Numbered from the stretch's first letter, positions 9,875 to 19,824 are shown. The stretch is DNA of 64,000 bases from Bacteroidales bacterium (GCA_030656615.1 JAUSOY010000013.1:36976-100975); one strand, 5' to 3'. Translations and numbers: made by a program. The notes: generated by a model not told the origin, from the letters alone.

Positions 9875-11776
9875 TTAGTAGGCTCTTACGTTTCGTCCTT
9901 CTATATAGTTGATAAAGCTTTTATTCACTACTTTATTCCCGCCAGGTGTTGGGTAATTACCCGAGAAATACCAATCACCAGTATGATCCGGAATCGCTTC
10001 ATGTAGTCCTGCGATACTTTGATAAACAATAAATACTTCAGCATTAATCCCTTCCGGTGTCAATAGTGCAGCAATCTTGTCGGATATTTGCTCATCGGTG
10101 AAAGGAGCATAAATATCTTTAACATAATTGATTATCATCTCCATAGGCAGGTTTTCCTGAGCCTTACATTTTTGATATACTTCGTTGATGATATGCTGAC
10201 GACCGGTTTCCTTTAGTAAGTCAATCGCTGCTTTAAAAGCCACAAAATCTGTAAGTTTAGCCATGTCGATGCCGTAGCAATCCGGATAACGGATTTGAGG
10301 AGCCGAGGATGCAATAACAATTTTTTTAGGTCCCAACCGATCCAATATCCGCAGAATGCTCTGCCGCAGAGTCGTTCCACGAACGATGCTATCATCAATT
10401 ACAACCAGATTATCCTGATTTCTTCTCAGACTGCCGTAGGTGATATCGTAAACGTGGGCTACCAAATCATCGCGTTTAGAGTCCTCCGTAATAAAAGTCC
10501 GAAGTTTTATATCTTTTACAGCCACCTGCTCCATCCTGGGACGGATGGTAAGTATTTTTTCAATGGCCTTTATATCGGATGTGTCCCCCAATGCATAAAT
10601 TTTTTCTGCTTTTACCTTATCGCAAAACGTATGTAATTCTTCCATCAGCCCTTGATAGGCCACGGAGGCGGTATTAGGAATGTAAGCAAAAACTGTATTC
10701 GCCAGATCGTAATCCACCGCTTTTAAAATGGCAGGTGTAAGAACCTTTCCTAAATTTTTCCGTTCCTTATAAATATCTTCATCCGAACCTCTCGAAAAAT
10801 ATATACGTTCAAAAGAGCAGGATTTTTTCTCTCTTTTCTCAGTACACTCTTTCATACTGATATTTCCGTTTTTCTTGATGATAAGTGCGTGGCCGGGAGT
10901 AACCTCATGAATTTCATGCGAAAGAACATTCATAGTGGTCTGAATCACAGCCCTTTCGGAAGCAACCACAGCTACTTCGTCATTTGTATAATAGAATGCT
11001 GGCCGTATGCCTGAAGGATCGCGGAGAACAAATGCATCTCCATGTCCGAGTAATCCTGCCATGACATAACCACCATCCCAATCATCCGCAGAACATTTTA
11101 AAATTCGTTGTATATCAAGATTTTCAGCAATAAGCGGACTGATTTCCTTTTTCGAGTATGCTTGTGATTTGTATATTTTGAATTGAGCCTCATTTTCTTC
11201 GTCAAGAAAATGGCCAATTTTTTCCAGGATGGTTACCGTATCCGAAGTTTCTACCGGATATTGACCTAAGTCGACGAGTTTGTTAAATAAATCTTCAACA
11301 TTGGTCAGATTAAAGTTTCCGGCTAGAACCAGATTTCTGGTTTTCCAGTTATTTTCCCTTACAAAAGGATGTAGGCTAAGTATGGTATTCTGGCCAAAGG
11401 TGCCATAGCGTAAATGACCAAGGTATAATTCAGCCGAAAGATCAATATTCTGCTTTAGCCAATCGGTATCTTTTAATCGGTCTGGATTTTTTTCCTGAAT
11501 TTTCCGAATCGGCTCAAAAGCTTGGCTAAACACATCTTTTATTGGGTTGGCAGAATTCGATCGTATCCGGTTAATGTATTTTTTCCCCGGTTCCATATCA
11601 AATTTGATGGAAGCAATTCCGGCACCATCCTGTCCACGGTTATGCTGCTTCTCCATCAGTAGCTGCAATTTGTTTAAGCCGTAGAAGGCTGTACCGTACT
11701 TTGAAAGGTAAAATTCGAGTGGTTTAAGAAGCCTGATAAGGGCAATACCACATTCATGCTTGATTTGATCGCTCAT
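9875..11776 (-). CDS. purF: Amidophosphoribosyltransferase-like protein, long Bacteroidota form
   Basis: The residues after an eight-residue propeptide (MSDQIKHE|CGIALI) place a Cys as mature N-terminal nucleophile of a class II glutamine amidotransferase. The N-terminal half keeps NRGQDGAGIA and LGHLRYGT, and ADDWDGGYVMAGLLG with DPSGIRP are also family-like. The C-terminal half has the PRPP-binding loop VVIDDSIVRGTT. PurF makes 5-phosphoribosylamine from glutamine and PRPP, the first step of purine synthesis. At 633 residues it is well over the ~470 of classical PurF because of insertions and a C-terminal extension. This may be the second, longer paralogue found in many Bacteroidota, so the symbol is a family label. 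Confidence 0.85.
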   Translation of the reverse strand: MSDQIKHECGIALIRLLKPLEFYLSKYGTAFYGLNKLQLLMEKQHNRGQDGAGIASIKFDMEPGKKYINRIRSNSANPIKDVFSQAFEPIRKIQEKNPDRLKDTDWLKQNIDLSAELYLGHLRYGTFGQNTILSLHPFVRENNWKTRNLVLAGNFNLTNVEDLFNKLVDLGQYPVETSDTVTILEKIGHFLDEENEAQFKIYKSQAYSKKEISPLIAENLDIQRILKCSADDWDGGYVMAGLLGHGDAFVLRDPSGIRPAFYYTNDEVAVVASERAVIQTTMNVLSHEIHEVTPGHALIIKKNGNISMKECTEKREKKSCSFERIYFSRGSDEDIYKERKNLGKVLTPAILKAVDYDLANTVFAYIPNTASVAYQGLMEELHTFCDKVKAEKIYALGDTSDIKAIEKILTIRPRMEQVAVKDIKLRTFITEDSKRDDLVAHVYDITYGSLRRNQDNLVVIDDSIVRGTTLRQSILRILDRLGPKKIVIASSAPQIRYPDCYGIDMAKLTDFVAFKAAIDLLKETGRQHIINEVYQKCKAQENLPMEMIINYVKDIYAPFTDEQISDKIAALLTPEGINAEVFIVYQSIAGLHEAIPDHTGDWYFSGNYPTPGGNKVVNKSFINYIEGRNVRAY

Positions 11777-11805
11777 GAAATTGAAAATGGGAGGTTAAGA
11801 TTGTA

Positions 11806-11813
11806 CAAAGGTA
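11806..11813 (-). promoter_or_regulatory. Bacteroidota -7 promoter core for the purF-like gene
   Basis: On the minus strand TACCTTTG matches the TAnnTTTG core, about 30 bases before the ATG. No clear -33 TTG was seen. Confidence 0.5.
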
Positions 11814-11869
11814 CGATTTTTCAGTCGGAGGTAAGTTGCTTATTGACGTCCTGTTTTTTAAGGTTTGAG

Positions 11870-11877
11870 TATCTTTG
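11870..11877 (+). promoter_or_regulatory. Bacteroidota -7 promoter core for the first C69 dipeptidase
   Basis: TATCTTTG matches TAnnTTTG and lies 22 bases before the ATG at 11900. An upstream TTG exists but its spacing is longer than the usual ~19-21 bases. Confidence 0.5.
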
Positions 11878-11899
11878 AAATCCTAAAGCAATTTCATCT

Positions 11900-13498
11900 A
11901 TGAAAAATCAAAACATTATTCTTGTAATTTTCGCCATTTTCACATCATACTTTGCATTGGCTCAGGTAGATCGATCGGATTGGGAAGGAGGATTTCCGGA
12001 AGCTTGCACGAGTATAACATGCGGTAAATCTGCTACAGTTGATGGGAGCGTAATTACATCGCATACAGATGATAGTCATCGTACCCGTTCCAATATTCTT
12101 ATCACTGCGGCTAAAAAGCATAAGAAAGGCAGTATGGCACCTATGTATACAAGAAAAGCCTTCGATACACTTCCTATGCCTGTTTACAGACATCATAAAA
12201 TTGGAGAAATACCACAGGTAGAGCAGACGTACGCTTTTATCAACTCCGCATATCCCTGCCAAAACGAAAAACAACTCGCTATGGGTGAGTCAACTTTTGG
12301 AGGACATGAAGAATTAATTTCTGATAAAGGACTGATTGATTGCCAGCGTCTGTGTCAATTGATGCTCGAAAGATGCACAACGGCACGTCAGGCAATTAAA
12401 ATGGCTGGTGAGCTTTTGGAAGCGTATGGTTGGAATGATTCAGGAGAGTGTCTCACCATTGCCGATCCAAAAGAAGTATGGCACTTTGAGGTTTTGGGAC
12501 CGGGTAAAGACAAAATTGGTGCGGTATGGGCTGCTCAACGCGTTCCTGATGACCATATTTCTGTAAATGCCAATGCGAGTACGATCAAGGAGATTGATCT
12601 CACCAATTCCGACTATTTTATGGCATCCGGGAATGTATACAGTCTTGCACGCGAAATGGGCTGGTGGAACGATGGAGAAACCTTCCGTTTTTGTTATGCA
12701 TATGCTCCGGAAAGTCGCACTTCTTTGGCTTCAAGGCGCAGAGAATGGAGGGTTTTTGATCTTGTTGCTCCATCTTTAAAACTCGACCCAAATGCCGAAA
12801 ATTATCCCTTTTCTGTTAAGCCAGATGATAAAATCAGCCTCGAAAAGTTGGTAACCATTTTTGGTGATTCTTATGAAGGCACCGATTTTGACATGACAAA
12901 AAACCTGACGGTGACCGATAAGGATGGAAAAACGACCATATCACCCCTGGCAAATCCGCAAATGCCTTATGATATGAATAAGATGTTAAGGATTAATGGT
13001 GGATGGGGCTGGCGCGGCGAGCGAAATATTGCCCGCTGGTATACAATGTATGCTACCATTATTCAGTGCCGCCACTGGTTGCCTGATGAAGTGGGTGGTG
13101 TAACCTGGCTTGCTTTGGACAATGTGGCTAGCTCGGTATATATTCCCGTTTATTGTTCCGTCACCGATCTTCCTGAAACTTACAAGACAGACGGACGACA
13201 AACTGGTTTCTCTAAAAAAGCAGCCTGGTGGGCTTTTAACCGTTTGGGAACTTTGGCAGCACACCGCTGGGGCGATATGCGAAAAGATGTATCCGATGTA
13301 TGGAAACCCATGCAGTTGGGTTTATTCATAAATCAGCCAATTATTGAAAAGCAGGCTCAGGAACTTCTGAAATCAGGAAAAACCAAGGAAGCCATTGCCC
13401 TACTTACAAAATACAGCATCGATTGGGGTAATAAAGCAGTTGATGAGGCCTGGTTATTAGGCGATCATCTTTGGACAAAATATGATGAACTCTGGTAA
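11900..13498 (+). CDS. C69-family dipeptidase (exported)
   Basis: The protein has a signal peptide (IILVIFAIFTSYFALAQ), then EACTSITCGKSATVDGSVITSHTDD, the N-terminal signature of C69 (PepD-like) Ntn hydrolases in which a Cys close to the mature N-terminus is the nucleophile. The motifs GESTFGGHEEL and ESRTSLASRRREWRVFDL are also family-like. C69 enzymes release dipeptides' amino acids with broad specificity. The signal peptide places it in the periplasm or outside. The second C69 gene at 39351 is a divergent paralogue. It stands alone between purF and the convergent rodA. Confidence 0.88.
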   Translation: MKNQNIILVIFAIFTSYFALAQVDRSDWEGGFPEACTSITCGKSATVDGSVITSHTDDSHRTRSNILITAAKKHKKGSMAPMYTRKAFDTLPMPVYRHHKIGEIPQVEQTYAFINSAYPCQNEKQLAMGESTFGGHEELISDKGLIDCQRLCQLMLERCTTARQAIKMAGELLEAYGWNDSGECLTIADPKEVWHFEVLGPGKDKIGAVWAAQRVPDDHISVNANASTIKEIDLTNSDYFMASGNVYSLAREMGWWNDGETFRFCYAYAPESRTSLASRRREWRVFDLVAPSLKLDPNAENYPFSVKPDDKISLEKLVTIFGDSYEGTDFDMTKNLTVTDKDGKTTISPLANPQMPYDMNKMLRINGGWGWRGERNIARWYTMYATIIQCRHWLPDEVGGVTWLALDNVASSVYIPVYCSVTDLPETYKTDGRQTGFSKKAAWWAFNRLGTLAAHRWGDMRKDVSDVWKPMQLGLFINQPIIEKQAQELLKSGKTKEAIALLTKYSIDWGNKAVDEAWLLGDHLWTKYDELW

Positions 13499-13511
13499 TA
13501 TCAGCCTGAGT

Positions 13512-13540
13512 GATGGGCTTCATAAGAGTTGTAGCCCATC
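13512..13540. terminator. Bidirectional hairpin between dipeptidase and rodA
   Basis: GATGGGCT pairs exactly with AGCCCATC around a 13-base loop, followed by CCTTTATAATTATAT. It sits between two convergent genes and can end both. Confidence 0.6.
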
Positions 13541-13549
13541 CCTTTATAA

Positions 13550-14812
13550 TTATATCAAATCGTGACGGAGTGAATCGAGTTTGATAAAAACGAAAAGAAG
13601 GAGAGTGAAACCCCAAAGTGAACTGCCCCCATAACTAAAAAACGGTAATGGAATTCCTATAACCGGCATTAGCCCAATGGTCATTCCAATGTTTATCATA
13701 AAGTGGACAAACATTATGGAAGCCACACTATATCCATAAATTCGGCTAAATGCCGAGCGTTGTCGTTCAGCTAGTTGTATTATGCGGATTAACAAGAAGA
13801 TATATGCGCCAATAACAAGAAGGCTTCCGATAAATCCCCATTCTTCTCCCACTGTGCAAAAAATGAAATCAGTGCTTTGTTCAGGAACGTAATTATATTT
13901 TGTTTGAGTTCCGTTTAGGTATCCTTTTCCCCAAAACCCACCACTGCCTATAGCAATTAAGGATTGGTGTACATTATATCCCGCCCCGCGGAGATCAGTT
14001 TCTTTTCCCAATAAAACGTTGATACGGGTTTTTTGGTGAGGCTGAAGAACCTTTTCGAAGGCATAGTCAACACTATAAACAAATCCGGAAGTAACAGTGA
14101 AGAGCGCAATAAACAGAAAGATTTTTGGCTTCTTTTTCCGGAAATAGTAATAGATAACCACTAATAGGGTCGCTATCAGTGCGATGACTATAAATTTATG
14201 AAACAGAAGGGTAAGTATAAAAAGGATTATTGCAACAAGACCCAGTATGAGTATTACACCAGATAGCCCTTCCCGGAAAAGCACAAGAACAAATGCTCCA
14301 AAAACGAGTGCAGAACCGGTTTCGTTTTGAGCCAGAATAATGACACAAGGAACCAGAATTAACAAGATGACGATTACTTTTGTACTAAATCGTTCGAGAT
14401 TTCGCTTAATATTCCCAAGGTAGGTAGCAACAACCAGACTGGTTGCCAGTTTTGCAAATTCAGCAGGCTGTAATGAAAATCCACCTATCTGAAACCATGA
14501 TTTTGATCCTGAAATTTCGCGCCCCATGAATATTACAGCAACAAGGGCAATCATAACCAAACCATAAATGGGATACGAAAAAGTCTGAAAAAACTTGGGG
14601 TCGGTCATCATGATTACAAAAATCAAAACGCTGGAAGTTACTATCCAGATAAGCTGTTTGCCATAATTAACATCAATATCAAAAATACTGGAATGTTTTT
14701 CATCGTATACAGCAGCGTATATATTAAACCAGCCAGCAATCACCAGAATTGCGTACAACCATATGAGTGTACGGTCAGTATTTTGAAATATATTTTTTGA
14801 CGGTCTGGGCAT
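13550..14812 (-). CDS. rodA: RodA, SEDS peptidoglycan polymerase
   Basis: A 420-aa polytopic protein of the SEDS family. It contains the conserved loop with SGSKSWFQIGGFSLQPAEFAKLA, the segment IAIGSGGFWGKGYLNGTQTKYNYVPEQSTDFIF, and a final GLMPVIGIPLPFFSYGGSS signature. RodA polymerises lipid II glycan strands with a class B PBP during lateral wall growth. Its ATG overlaps the stop of the upstream PBP2 gene (TGATG), so the two are translationally coupled and their products work as a complex. Confidence 0.95.
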   Translation of the reverse strand: MPRPSKNIFQNTDRTLIWLYAILVIAGWFNIYAAVYDEKHSSIFDIDVNYGKQLIWIVTSSVLIFVIMMTDPKFFQTFSYPIYGLVMIALVAVIFMGREISGSKSWFQIGGFSLQPAEFAKLATSLVVATYLGNIKRNLERFSTKVIVILLILVPCVIILAQNETGSALVFGAFVLVLFREGLSGVILILGLVAIILFILTLLFHKFIVIALIATLLVVIYYYFRKKKPKIFLFIALFTVTSGFVYSVDYAFEKVLQPHQKTRINVLLGKETDLRGAGYNVHQSLIAIGSGGFWGKGYLNGTQTKYNYVPEQSTDFIFCTVGEEWGFIGSLLVIGAYIFLLIRIIQLAERQRSAFSRIYGYSVASIMFVHFMINIGMTIGLMPVIGIPLPFFSYGGSSLWGFTLLLFVFIKLDSLRHDLI

Positions 14813-16614
14813 CAGAGTAAATTAGCAGATTTAATTTCTTCTTCCTTTTCTGGTCTTGAAACTTTCCCCTTCAGATATTTTTCCATCATTAGCGTGGCCA
14901 TTGGAACAGCCCATGTGGCACCAAAACCTGCATTTTCCACCACAATGGCAATGGCTATTTTCGGATTTTCGGCCGGGGCATAAGCAATGAATAAGCTATG
15001 ATCTTTACCATGCGGATTTTCTACGGTGCCGGTTTTTCCACAGGCGGTAATCCCTTCCATCATATACCATCGGGCAGTCCCATGCGAACCCTGAAATACT
15101 TCATACATCCCTTCGATGACGGGGTCAAAATACTCGGGTTTTATATTGGTGGTTTTTTTAGGAAATTCAAGAACATGGTCCTCCACTTTTTTCACGATAT
15201 GTGGAGTGATGTAAAAACCTTTATTGGCAATAATTACAGCCTGATTAGCCAGTTGAAGGGGGGTTATCAATAACTCACCCTGGCCAATCGAAAGAGAGCG
15301 AATCGTCATGGACTTCCATCCCTTTGGGCCATATATCTTGTTATAATAATTTTCGGATGGGATATTTCCTTTTGAATGTGCCGGAAGATCTGAATCGAAA
15401 CGTTCACCGAATCCGAAACTCATAACATGCTCACGCCATTTAACATAATTGGCGTTGGTTCCGCCTTCACCACCTCTTTCGATTATTGCACGAAAAGTAT
15501 TCCAAAAATACGGATTGCAGGATTGCTCAATGGCACCTACTAAATCAAGCGGAGTGGCATGGCTATGGCTACAGGCAATAGGGCTGCTTCCTTTTCCTGA
15601 ACAGCCAAAACGGGTTTGTGGAATAATAACGCCCATTTGGAGGCCAACAAGGCCATTAATCATTTTAAACGTGGAACCTGTAGGGTAAGCAGCCTGGGTG
15701 GCCCTGTTGAAAAGTGGTTTTAAAGGGTCGGCGGCTAGCAAGGCAAAGTTTTTTGAACGTATTCTTCCAATGAGCAGATTGGGATCGTATGTTGGACTCG
15801 AAACCAATGCAAGAATTTCGCCGGTAGCAGGCTCTATCGCTACAATACTTCCTCTTTTATTACTCATTAAAGCCTCACCATACACCTGCAATTCTATATC
15901 CAGTGTTGATGTTAAATCTAACCCCGGAACCTGAGGTTTATCAAATCGGCCATTCTCAAAACTGCCCTTTTCGCGGTTAAATACATCGACCAAAATAATT
16001 TTTTCTCCTTTAACACCCCGAAGAGATTCCTCATAGAATTTTTCAATTCCACCTTTTCCGATATAGTCGCCAGATTTGTAATAGGTGTCTTTGTCTATTT
16101 CTTTCTGATTTACTTCACCAACATATCCTAGCAGATGCGCAGCAGCAGGGTAGGGATACTGACGTAAGGTTCGTGGCTGAACAAAAAATCCAGGAAACCG
16201 GAATAGTTTTTCCTGAAGATAACCGTAGGAACGTTGTGAAATCTGCTCCAAAAAAATGGAAGATTTGTACAATGAAAATTCGCGGGCTTTTTTTAATCGG
16301 GTATCGAAAGAAGAACGATCCAGATCAAGCAAATGGCATAATTCTGTCGTATCAAGATCTTTCACCTGCCTTGGAATGATCATTAAATCGTAGGCGGCCT
16401 CATTCGTGACCATCTTCTTGCCATTACGATCATAAATGACTCCACGGGGCGGATATTGAGTAATGATACGCCTGACGTTGCTTTCGGCAAGAAAGGAGTA
16501 TTTATCGCTTATCACCTGAATATAAAAGAGCCGGAGTAGAAATACAGAGGCCACCACTAAAAAAATAGTGATGATAACGTAGCGTTTCGCCGCATTGTGA
16601 TCTTTTCTGGCCAT
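14812..16614 (-). CDS. mrdA: Penicillin-binding protein 2 (class B transpeptidase)
   Basis: A 600-aa protein with one N-terminal membrane anchor (YVIITIFLVVASVFLLRLFYIQ), a PBP dimerisation domain (RRIITQYPPRGVIYDRNGKKMV), and a transpeptidase domain with all three active-site motifs: SxxK in TGSTFKMIN, SxN in QSCNPYF and KTG in CGKTGTVENPHG. It cross-links peptidoglycan during rod elongation in partnership with RodA, encoded next and overlapping by one base. No other elongasome gene (mreBCD) follows upstream here. Gene order mrdA-rodA supports the call. Confidence 0.95.
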   Translation of the reverse strand: MARKDHNAAKRYVIITIFLVVASVFLLRLFYIQVISDKYSFLAESNVRRIITQYPPRGVIYDRNGKKMVTNEAAYDLMIIPRQVKDLDTTELCHLLDLDRSSFDTRLKKAREFSLYKSSIFLEQISQRSYGYLQEKLFRFPGFFVQPRTLRQYPYPAAAHLLGYVGEVNQKEIDKDTYYKSGDYIGKGGIEKFYEESLRGVKGEKIILVDVFNREKGSFENGRFDKPQVPGLDLTSTLDIELQVYGEALMSNKRGSIVAIEPATGEILALVSSPTYDPNLLIGRIRSKNFALLAADPLKPLFNRATQAAYPTGSTFKMINGLVGLQMGVIIPQTRFGCSGKGSSPIACSHSHATPLDLVGAIEQSCNPYFWNTFRAIIERGGEGGTNANYVKWREHVMSFGFGERFDSDLPAHSKGNIPSENYYNKIYGPKGWKSMTIRSLSIGQGELLITPLQLANQAVIIANKGFYITPHIVKKVEDHVLEFPKKTTNIKPEYFDPVIEGMYEVFQGSHGTARWYMMEGITACGKTGTVENPHGKDHSLFIAYAPAENPKIAIAIVVENAGFGATWAVPMATLMMEKYLKGKVSRPEKEEEIKSANLL

Positions 16615-16750
16615 GGTGCAAAAATACGTTTAGTTTTGGCTTGGGCTCAACAAGTATCCGATTGTTTTGTTTATAAGACCATATTCATACCGTTTCATTG
16701 CGTTTTCTTATTCTCCTTGTAAAAAACTGCATATAATTGAGTAAGTTTGA

Positions 16751-16758
16751 TATATTTG
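16751..16758 (+). promoter_or_regulatory. Bacteroidota -7 promoter core for the transhydrogenase operon
   Basis: TATATTTG matches TAnnTTTG and is 19 bases before the pntAa ATG. It lies in the 160-base gap between the divergent mrdA and pntAa. Confidence 0.5.
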
Positions 16759-16777
16759 AAGTTAAATAATTTAGCCT

Positions 16778-17908
16778 ATGATACTTGGATTATTAAAAGA
16801 ACCCGATTTTGAAAAAAGGGTGGCCCTGATACCAGATAATATATTAATTCTTAAAGACTTTGGAATTGAAATTCTGGTTGAAACAGGTGCCGGAAGCAGA
16901 GCTTTCTTTACAGACGAACAATATCTCGCCGCAGGTGCTAAAATTGAAGAACGGAGCACTATTCTTTCCTCAGCCGGATTGCTGATATCAATTCAACCTC
17001 CATCTTCCACCGAAATAGAAAATCTTGAAGAAGGAAAATCGCTATTATCTGTATTGAATCCCCTTTTTGAGCATGAGTTGGTGAAGCAATTGGCAAAAAG
17101 CAAAATTAGTAGTTTTAGTCTTGACGTAATACCCCGGACTACTCGTGCACAGGCTATGGATATTTTGTCGTCGATGGCCACAGTTGCTGGATATAGAGCT
17201 GTTTTAACGGCTGCGCTGGAACTGCCAAAATTTTTCCCGATGTTCATGACAGCTGCAGGAACAATTAAACCTGCCAAACTTCTAATTTTAGGTGCCGGTG
17301 TAGCCGGACTTCAAAGCATTGCCACTGCCCGGAAGTTGGGTGCCGTGGTAGAAGTGTTTGACGTGCGGGCCGCTGTAAAGGAAGAAGTAATGGGTTTGGG
17401 AGCGAAGTTTGTAGAAGTAGAAGGTGCTACAGATGATAAAGCGGCTGGTGGATATGCCGTAGAACAATCAGATGATTTTAAAAAGCGTCAGGCCCAGGCG
17501 ATTCATGATCATGCGGTTCGTTCCGATGTAATAATCTGCACAGCCCAGATACCCGGACGAAAAGCTCCCTTGTTGATTCAAAAAGAAACAGTGGAAGCCA
17601 TGAAGCCCGGTTCGGTGATTATTGATTTGGCTGCCTCCGGCGGAGGAAATAGTGCCTTTACACAAAATGCCCAAACAATAATCCATAAAGGAATTAAAAT
17701 TATTGGGAATTCCGACTTCCCTACGGACATGCCTACGGACGCAAGCCAAATGTTTGGCAAAAACGTTTTGAATTTTCTTAAACTCCTTATTACCAAAGAA
17801 GGAAATCTACACCTTAACTGGGAAGATGATTTGGTGAAAGGTACCTGCGTAACCCACGACGGCAATATTGTTCACGAACGTGTATTATCATTTATGAAAT
17901 CTGTGTAA
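16778..17908 (+). CDS. pntAa: NAD(P) transhydrogenase subunit alpha part 1 (NAD-binding)
   Basis: A 376-aa protein homologous to the alanine dehydrogenase/PNT family. It has an N-terminal domain (FEKRVALIPDN), a Rossmann fold (AKLLILGAGVAGLQSIATARKLGAVVEVFDVR) that binds NAD(H), and a PNT C-terminal lobe (GRKAPLLIQKETVEAMKPGSVIIDLAASGGGN). It forms the peripheral dI component of the proton-translocating enzyme that exchanges hydride between NADH and NADP+. Two small gaps (1 and 9 bases) connect it to pntAb and pntB in one operon, the split three-gene form. Confidence 0.93.
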   Translation: MILGLLKEPDFEKRVALIPDNILILKDFGIEILVETGAGSRAFFTDEQYLAAGAKIEERSTILSSAGLLISIQPPSSTEIENLEEGKSLLSVLNPLFEHELVKQLAKSKISSFSLDVIPRTTRAQAMDILSSMATVAGYRAVLTAALELPKFFPMFMTAAGTIKPAKLLILGAGVAGLQSIATARKLGAVVEVFDVRAAVKEEVMGLGAKFVEVEGATDDKAAGGYAVEQSDDFKKRQAQAIHDHAVRSDVIICTAQIPGRKAPLLIQKETVEAMKPGSVIIDLAASGGGNSAFTQNAQTIIHKGIKIIGNSDFPTDMPTDASQMFGKNVLNFLKLLITKEGNLHLNWEDDLVKGTCVTHDGNIVHERVLSFMKSV

Positions 17909-17909
17909 T

Positions 17910-18218
17910 ATGGAAGAAGCATTAAGATTTATTTTCGAATACAAGGATGAAATTTTTATAATAATCCTTTCAATATTTCTGGGCATCGAAGTTATTTCGA
18001 ATGTGCCGGCAGTATTGCATACCCCCCTGATGTCGGGGGCAAATGCGATACATGGAGTGGTGATTATCGGCTCCATCATCGTAATGGGACATGCGAAAGA
18101 AACCTTGCCTATGGTGCTTGGATTTATAGCGGTAATTCTTGGAACACTCAATGTAGTAGGAGGGTTTGTGGTTACCGATCGCATGCTTGAAATGTTCAAA
18201 AAGAAAAAGAAAAATTAA
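17910..18218 (+). CDS. pntAb: NAD(P) transhydrogenase subunit alpha part 2 (membrane)
   Basis: A 102-aa hydrophobic protein with about three membrane helices (FIIILSIFLGIEVISNVP, GVVIIGSIIVMGHA, LGFIAVILGTLNVVGGFVVTDRML). HTPLMSGANAIHGVVIIG is the hallmark of the PntAb membrane segment. It contributes part of the proton channel. It starts two bases after the pntAa stop, and an AAGGAGG-like site near its end serves pntB. Confidence 0.93.
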   Translation: MEEALRFIFEYKDEIFIIILSIFLGIEVISNVPAVLHTPLMSGANAIHGVVIIGSIIVMGHAKETLPMVLGFIAVILGTLNVVGGFVVTDRMLEMFKKKKKN

Positions 18219-18227
18219 GGAGGCTCT

Positions 18228-19682
18228 ATGGAACAGATTACAAAAATTATAGAGTTTTCACAAGAATTCTCCGTGCTGGAAATATCATATTTTCTGGCTT
18301 CTGTCCTTTTTATTATCGGACTAAAACGATTGAGTCATCCGGCTACCGCCCGAAATGGAAATCTGTGGGCCTCAGCCGGAATGTTTATGGCCATACTGTT
18401 TACCATTCTTTTTCATAAAGTAAAAATGGAGGATGGTACCTACGAAGGAATTGGTAATGTCGAATGGATATTAGGTGCGTTGGCCATTGGAACAGCAATA
18501 GGATGGGTGATGGCTGTGAAAGTAAAAATGACGGCAATGCCTCAAATGGTTTCCATTTTTAATGGAATGGGTGGTGCATGTGCGGCTTTAATATCCTTCA
18601 TGGAATTTCAGCATGTGCCGCATGAATTGGTTCAAGCCCACGGAATGTTGAATGGTTATACCATTTCTGTTATGTTGGGATTAATGATTGGATCAGTATC
18701 TTTTGCTGGTAGTATGATAGCCTTTGGTAAGCTGGATGATAGAATTGGCGATGTTAAAAGCCCCTTATTGCGATATTTTAATCTGGGATTGCTTGCTTTA
18801 CTTGTAGGTTTGTTTGTCTATGTTGTTTTATTACCCGCATATCCCGGAATGGGGATCATATACATTTTTGCTCTGCTGGCATTGATATATGGTGTCACTT
18901 TCGTGATGCCCATTGGTGGAGCGGATATGCCTGTGGTCATTTCGCTTTTGAATTCATTTACGGGTGTAGCCGCCGCTATGGGAGGATTTTTATATGGTAA
19001 CCGGGCAATGCTTACCGGTGGAATCCTTGTAGGTTCGGCAGGTACCATCTTAACCATCCTGATGTGCAAAGCAATGAATCGTTCGCTCTTAAATGTAATT
19101 ATCGGAGCGTTTGGTGGTAATGCCGCTGGAGGTGTTGAGGATCCGGATAAAATCGTAAAGGAAATTTCGCTCTCAGATGCTTCCGTTTTGCTTAGTTATT
19201 CACAGAAAGTTTACATAGTGCCGGGTTATGGATTGGCCGTTGCCCAGGCTCAGCATCTGTGTCATGAGCTCGATCAGTTGTTGGCCAGTAAAGGGGTTGA
19301 GGTAAAATATGCTATTCATCCCGTTGCAGGACGCATGCCGGGTCATATGAATGTTCTACTTGCTGAAGCAGATGTGCCCTATGAAAAACTTGTGGAGGCA
19401 GAGGATGCGAACGGGGAAATGAATTCAACGGATGTCGTTATTGTTATCGGGGCAAATGATGTTGTGAACCCCGCTGCTGAAGATGATCCATCCAGCCCGA
19501 TTTATGGCATGCCCGTTATCAGAGCTTGGGAAGCAAAAAATGTAATTGTAATGAAACGGAGCATGGGCAAGGGTTACGCAGCTATTGAAAACAATCTTTT
19601 CTATCATCCGAAGAACCGTATGCTTTTTGGTGATGCAAAGGCAAGTCTGCAAAAGCTCGTGATGGAGATTAAAAGTCTTTAG
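18228..19682 (+). CDS. pntB: NAD(P) transhydrogenase subunit beta (NADP-binding)
   Basis: A 484-aa protein with an N-terminal membrane domain of roughly eight helices, followed by the NADP-binding dIII domain (KVYIVPGYGLAVAQAQH, YAIHPVAGRMPGHMNVLLAEADVPY, VIVIGANDVVNPAAEDDPSSPIYGMPV), all diagnostic of PntB. With pntAa and pntAb it makes a complete enzyme that uses the proton gradient to generate NADPH. An unusually clear Shine-Dalgarno (AAGGAGGCTCT) precedes its ATG. Confidence 0.95.
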   Translation: MEQITKIIEFSQEFSVLEISYFLASVLFIIGLKRLSHPATARNGNLWASAGMFMAILFTILFHKVKMEDGTYEGIGNVEWILGALAIGTAIGWVMAVKVKMTAMPQMVSIFNGMGGACAALISFMEFQHVPHELVQAHGMLNGYTISVMLGLMIGSVSFAGSMIAFGKLDDRIGDVKSPLLRYFNLGLLALLVGLFVYVVLLPAYPGMGIIYIFALLALIYGVTFVMPIGGADMPVVISLLNSFTGVAAAMGGFLYGNRAMLTGGILVGSAGTILTILMCKAMNRSLLNVIIGAFGGNAAGGVEDPDKIVKEISLSDASVLLSYSQKVYIVPGYGLAVAQAQHLCHELDQLLASKGVEVKYAIHPVAGRMPGHMNVLLAEADVPYEKLVEAEDANGEMNSTDVVIVIGANDVVNPAAEDDPSSPIYGMPVIRAWEAKNVIVMKRSMGKGYAAIENNLFYHPKNRMLFGDAKASLQKLVMEIKSL

Positions 19683-19720
19683 TTTTGAGTGATTGATTTA
19701 TGTAGTTTAGTTTTGTTTGT

Positions 19721-19746
19721 AAAAAAGCCCTAAATAGGGCTTTTTT
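19721..19746 (+). terminator. Intrinsic terminator of the pnt operon
   Basis: AAAAAAGCCCTA pairs perfectly with TAGGGCTTTTTT, with a run of T at the end, 39 bases after the pntB stop. Confidence 0.85.
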
Positions 19747-19794
19747 GCGTAAGAACTCATTTGATGGAGGAAACCCGATGTTCATCTGTTTCGT

Positions 19795-19802
19795 TATATT
19801 TG
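19795..19802 (+). promoter_or_regulatory. Bacteroidota -7 promoter core for the zinc-ribbon gene
   Basis: TATATTTG matches TAnnTTTG, 22 bases before the ATG at 19825 and after the pnt terminator, so the small gene has its own promoter. Confidence 0.55.
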
Positions 19803-19824
19803 CCCAAAATAAACTTATTTAATC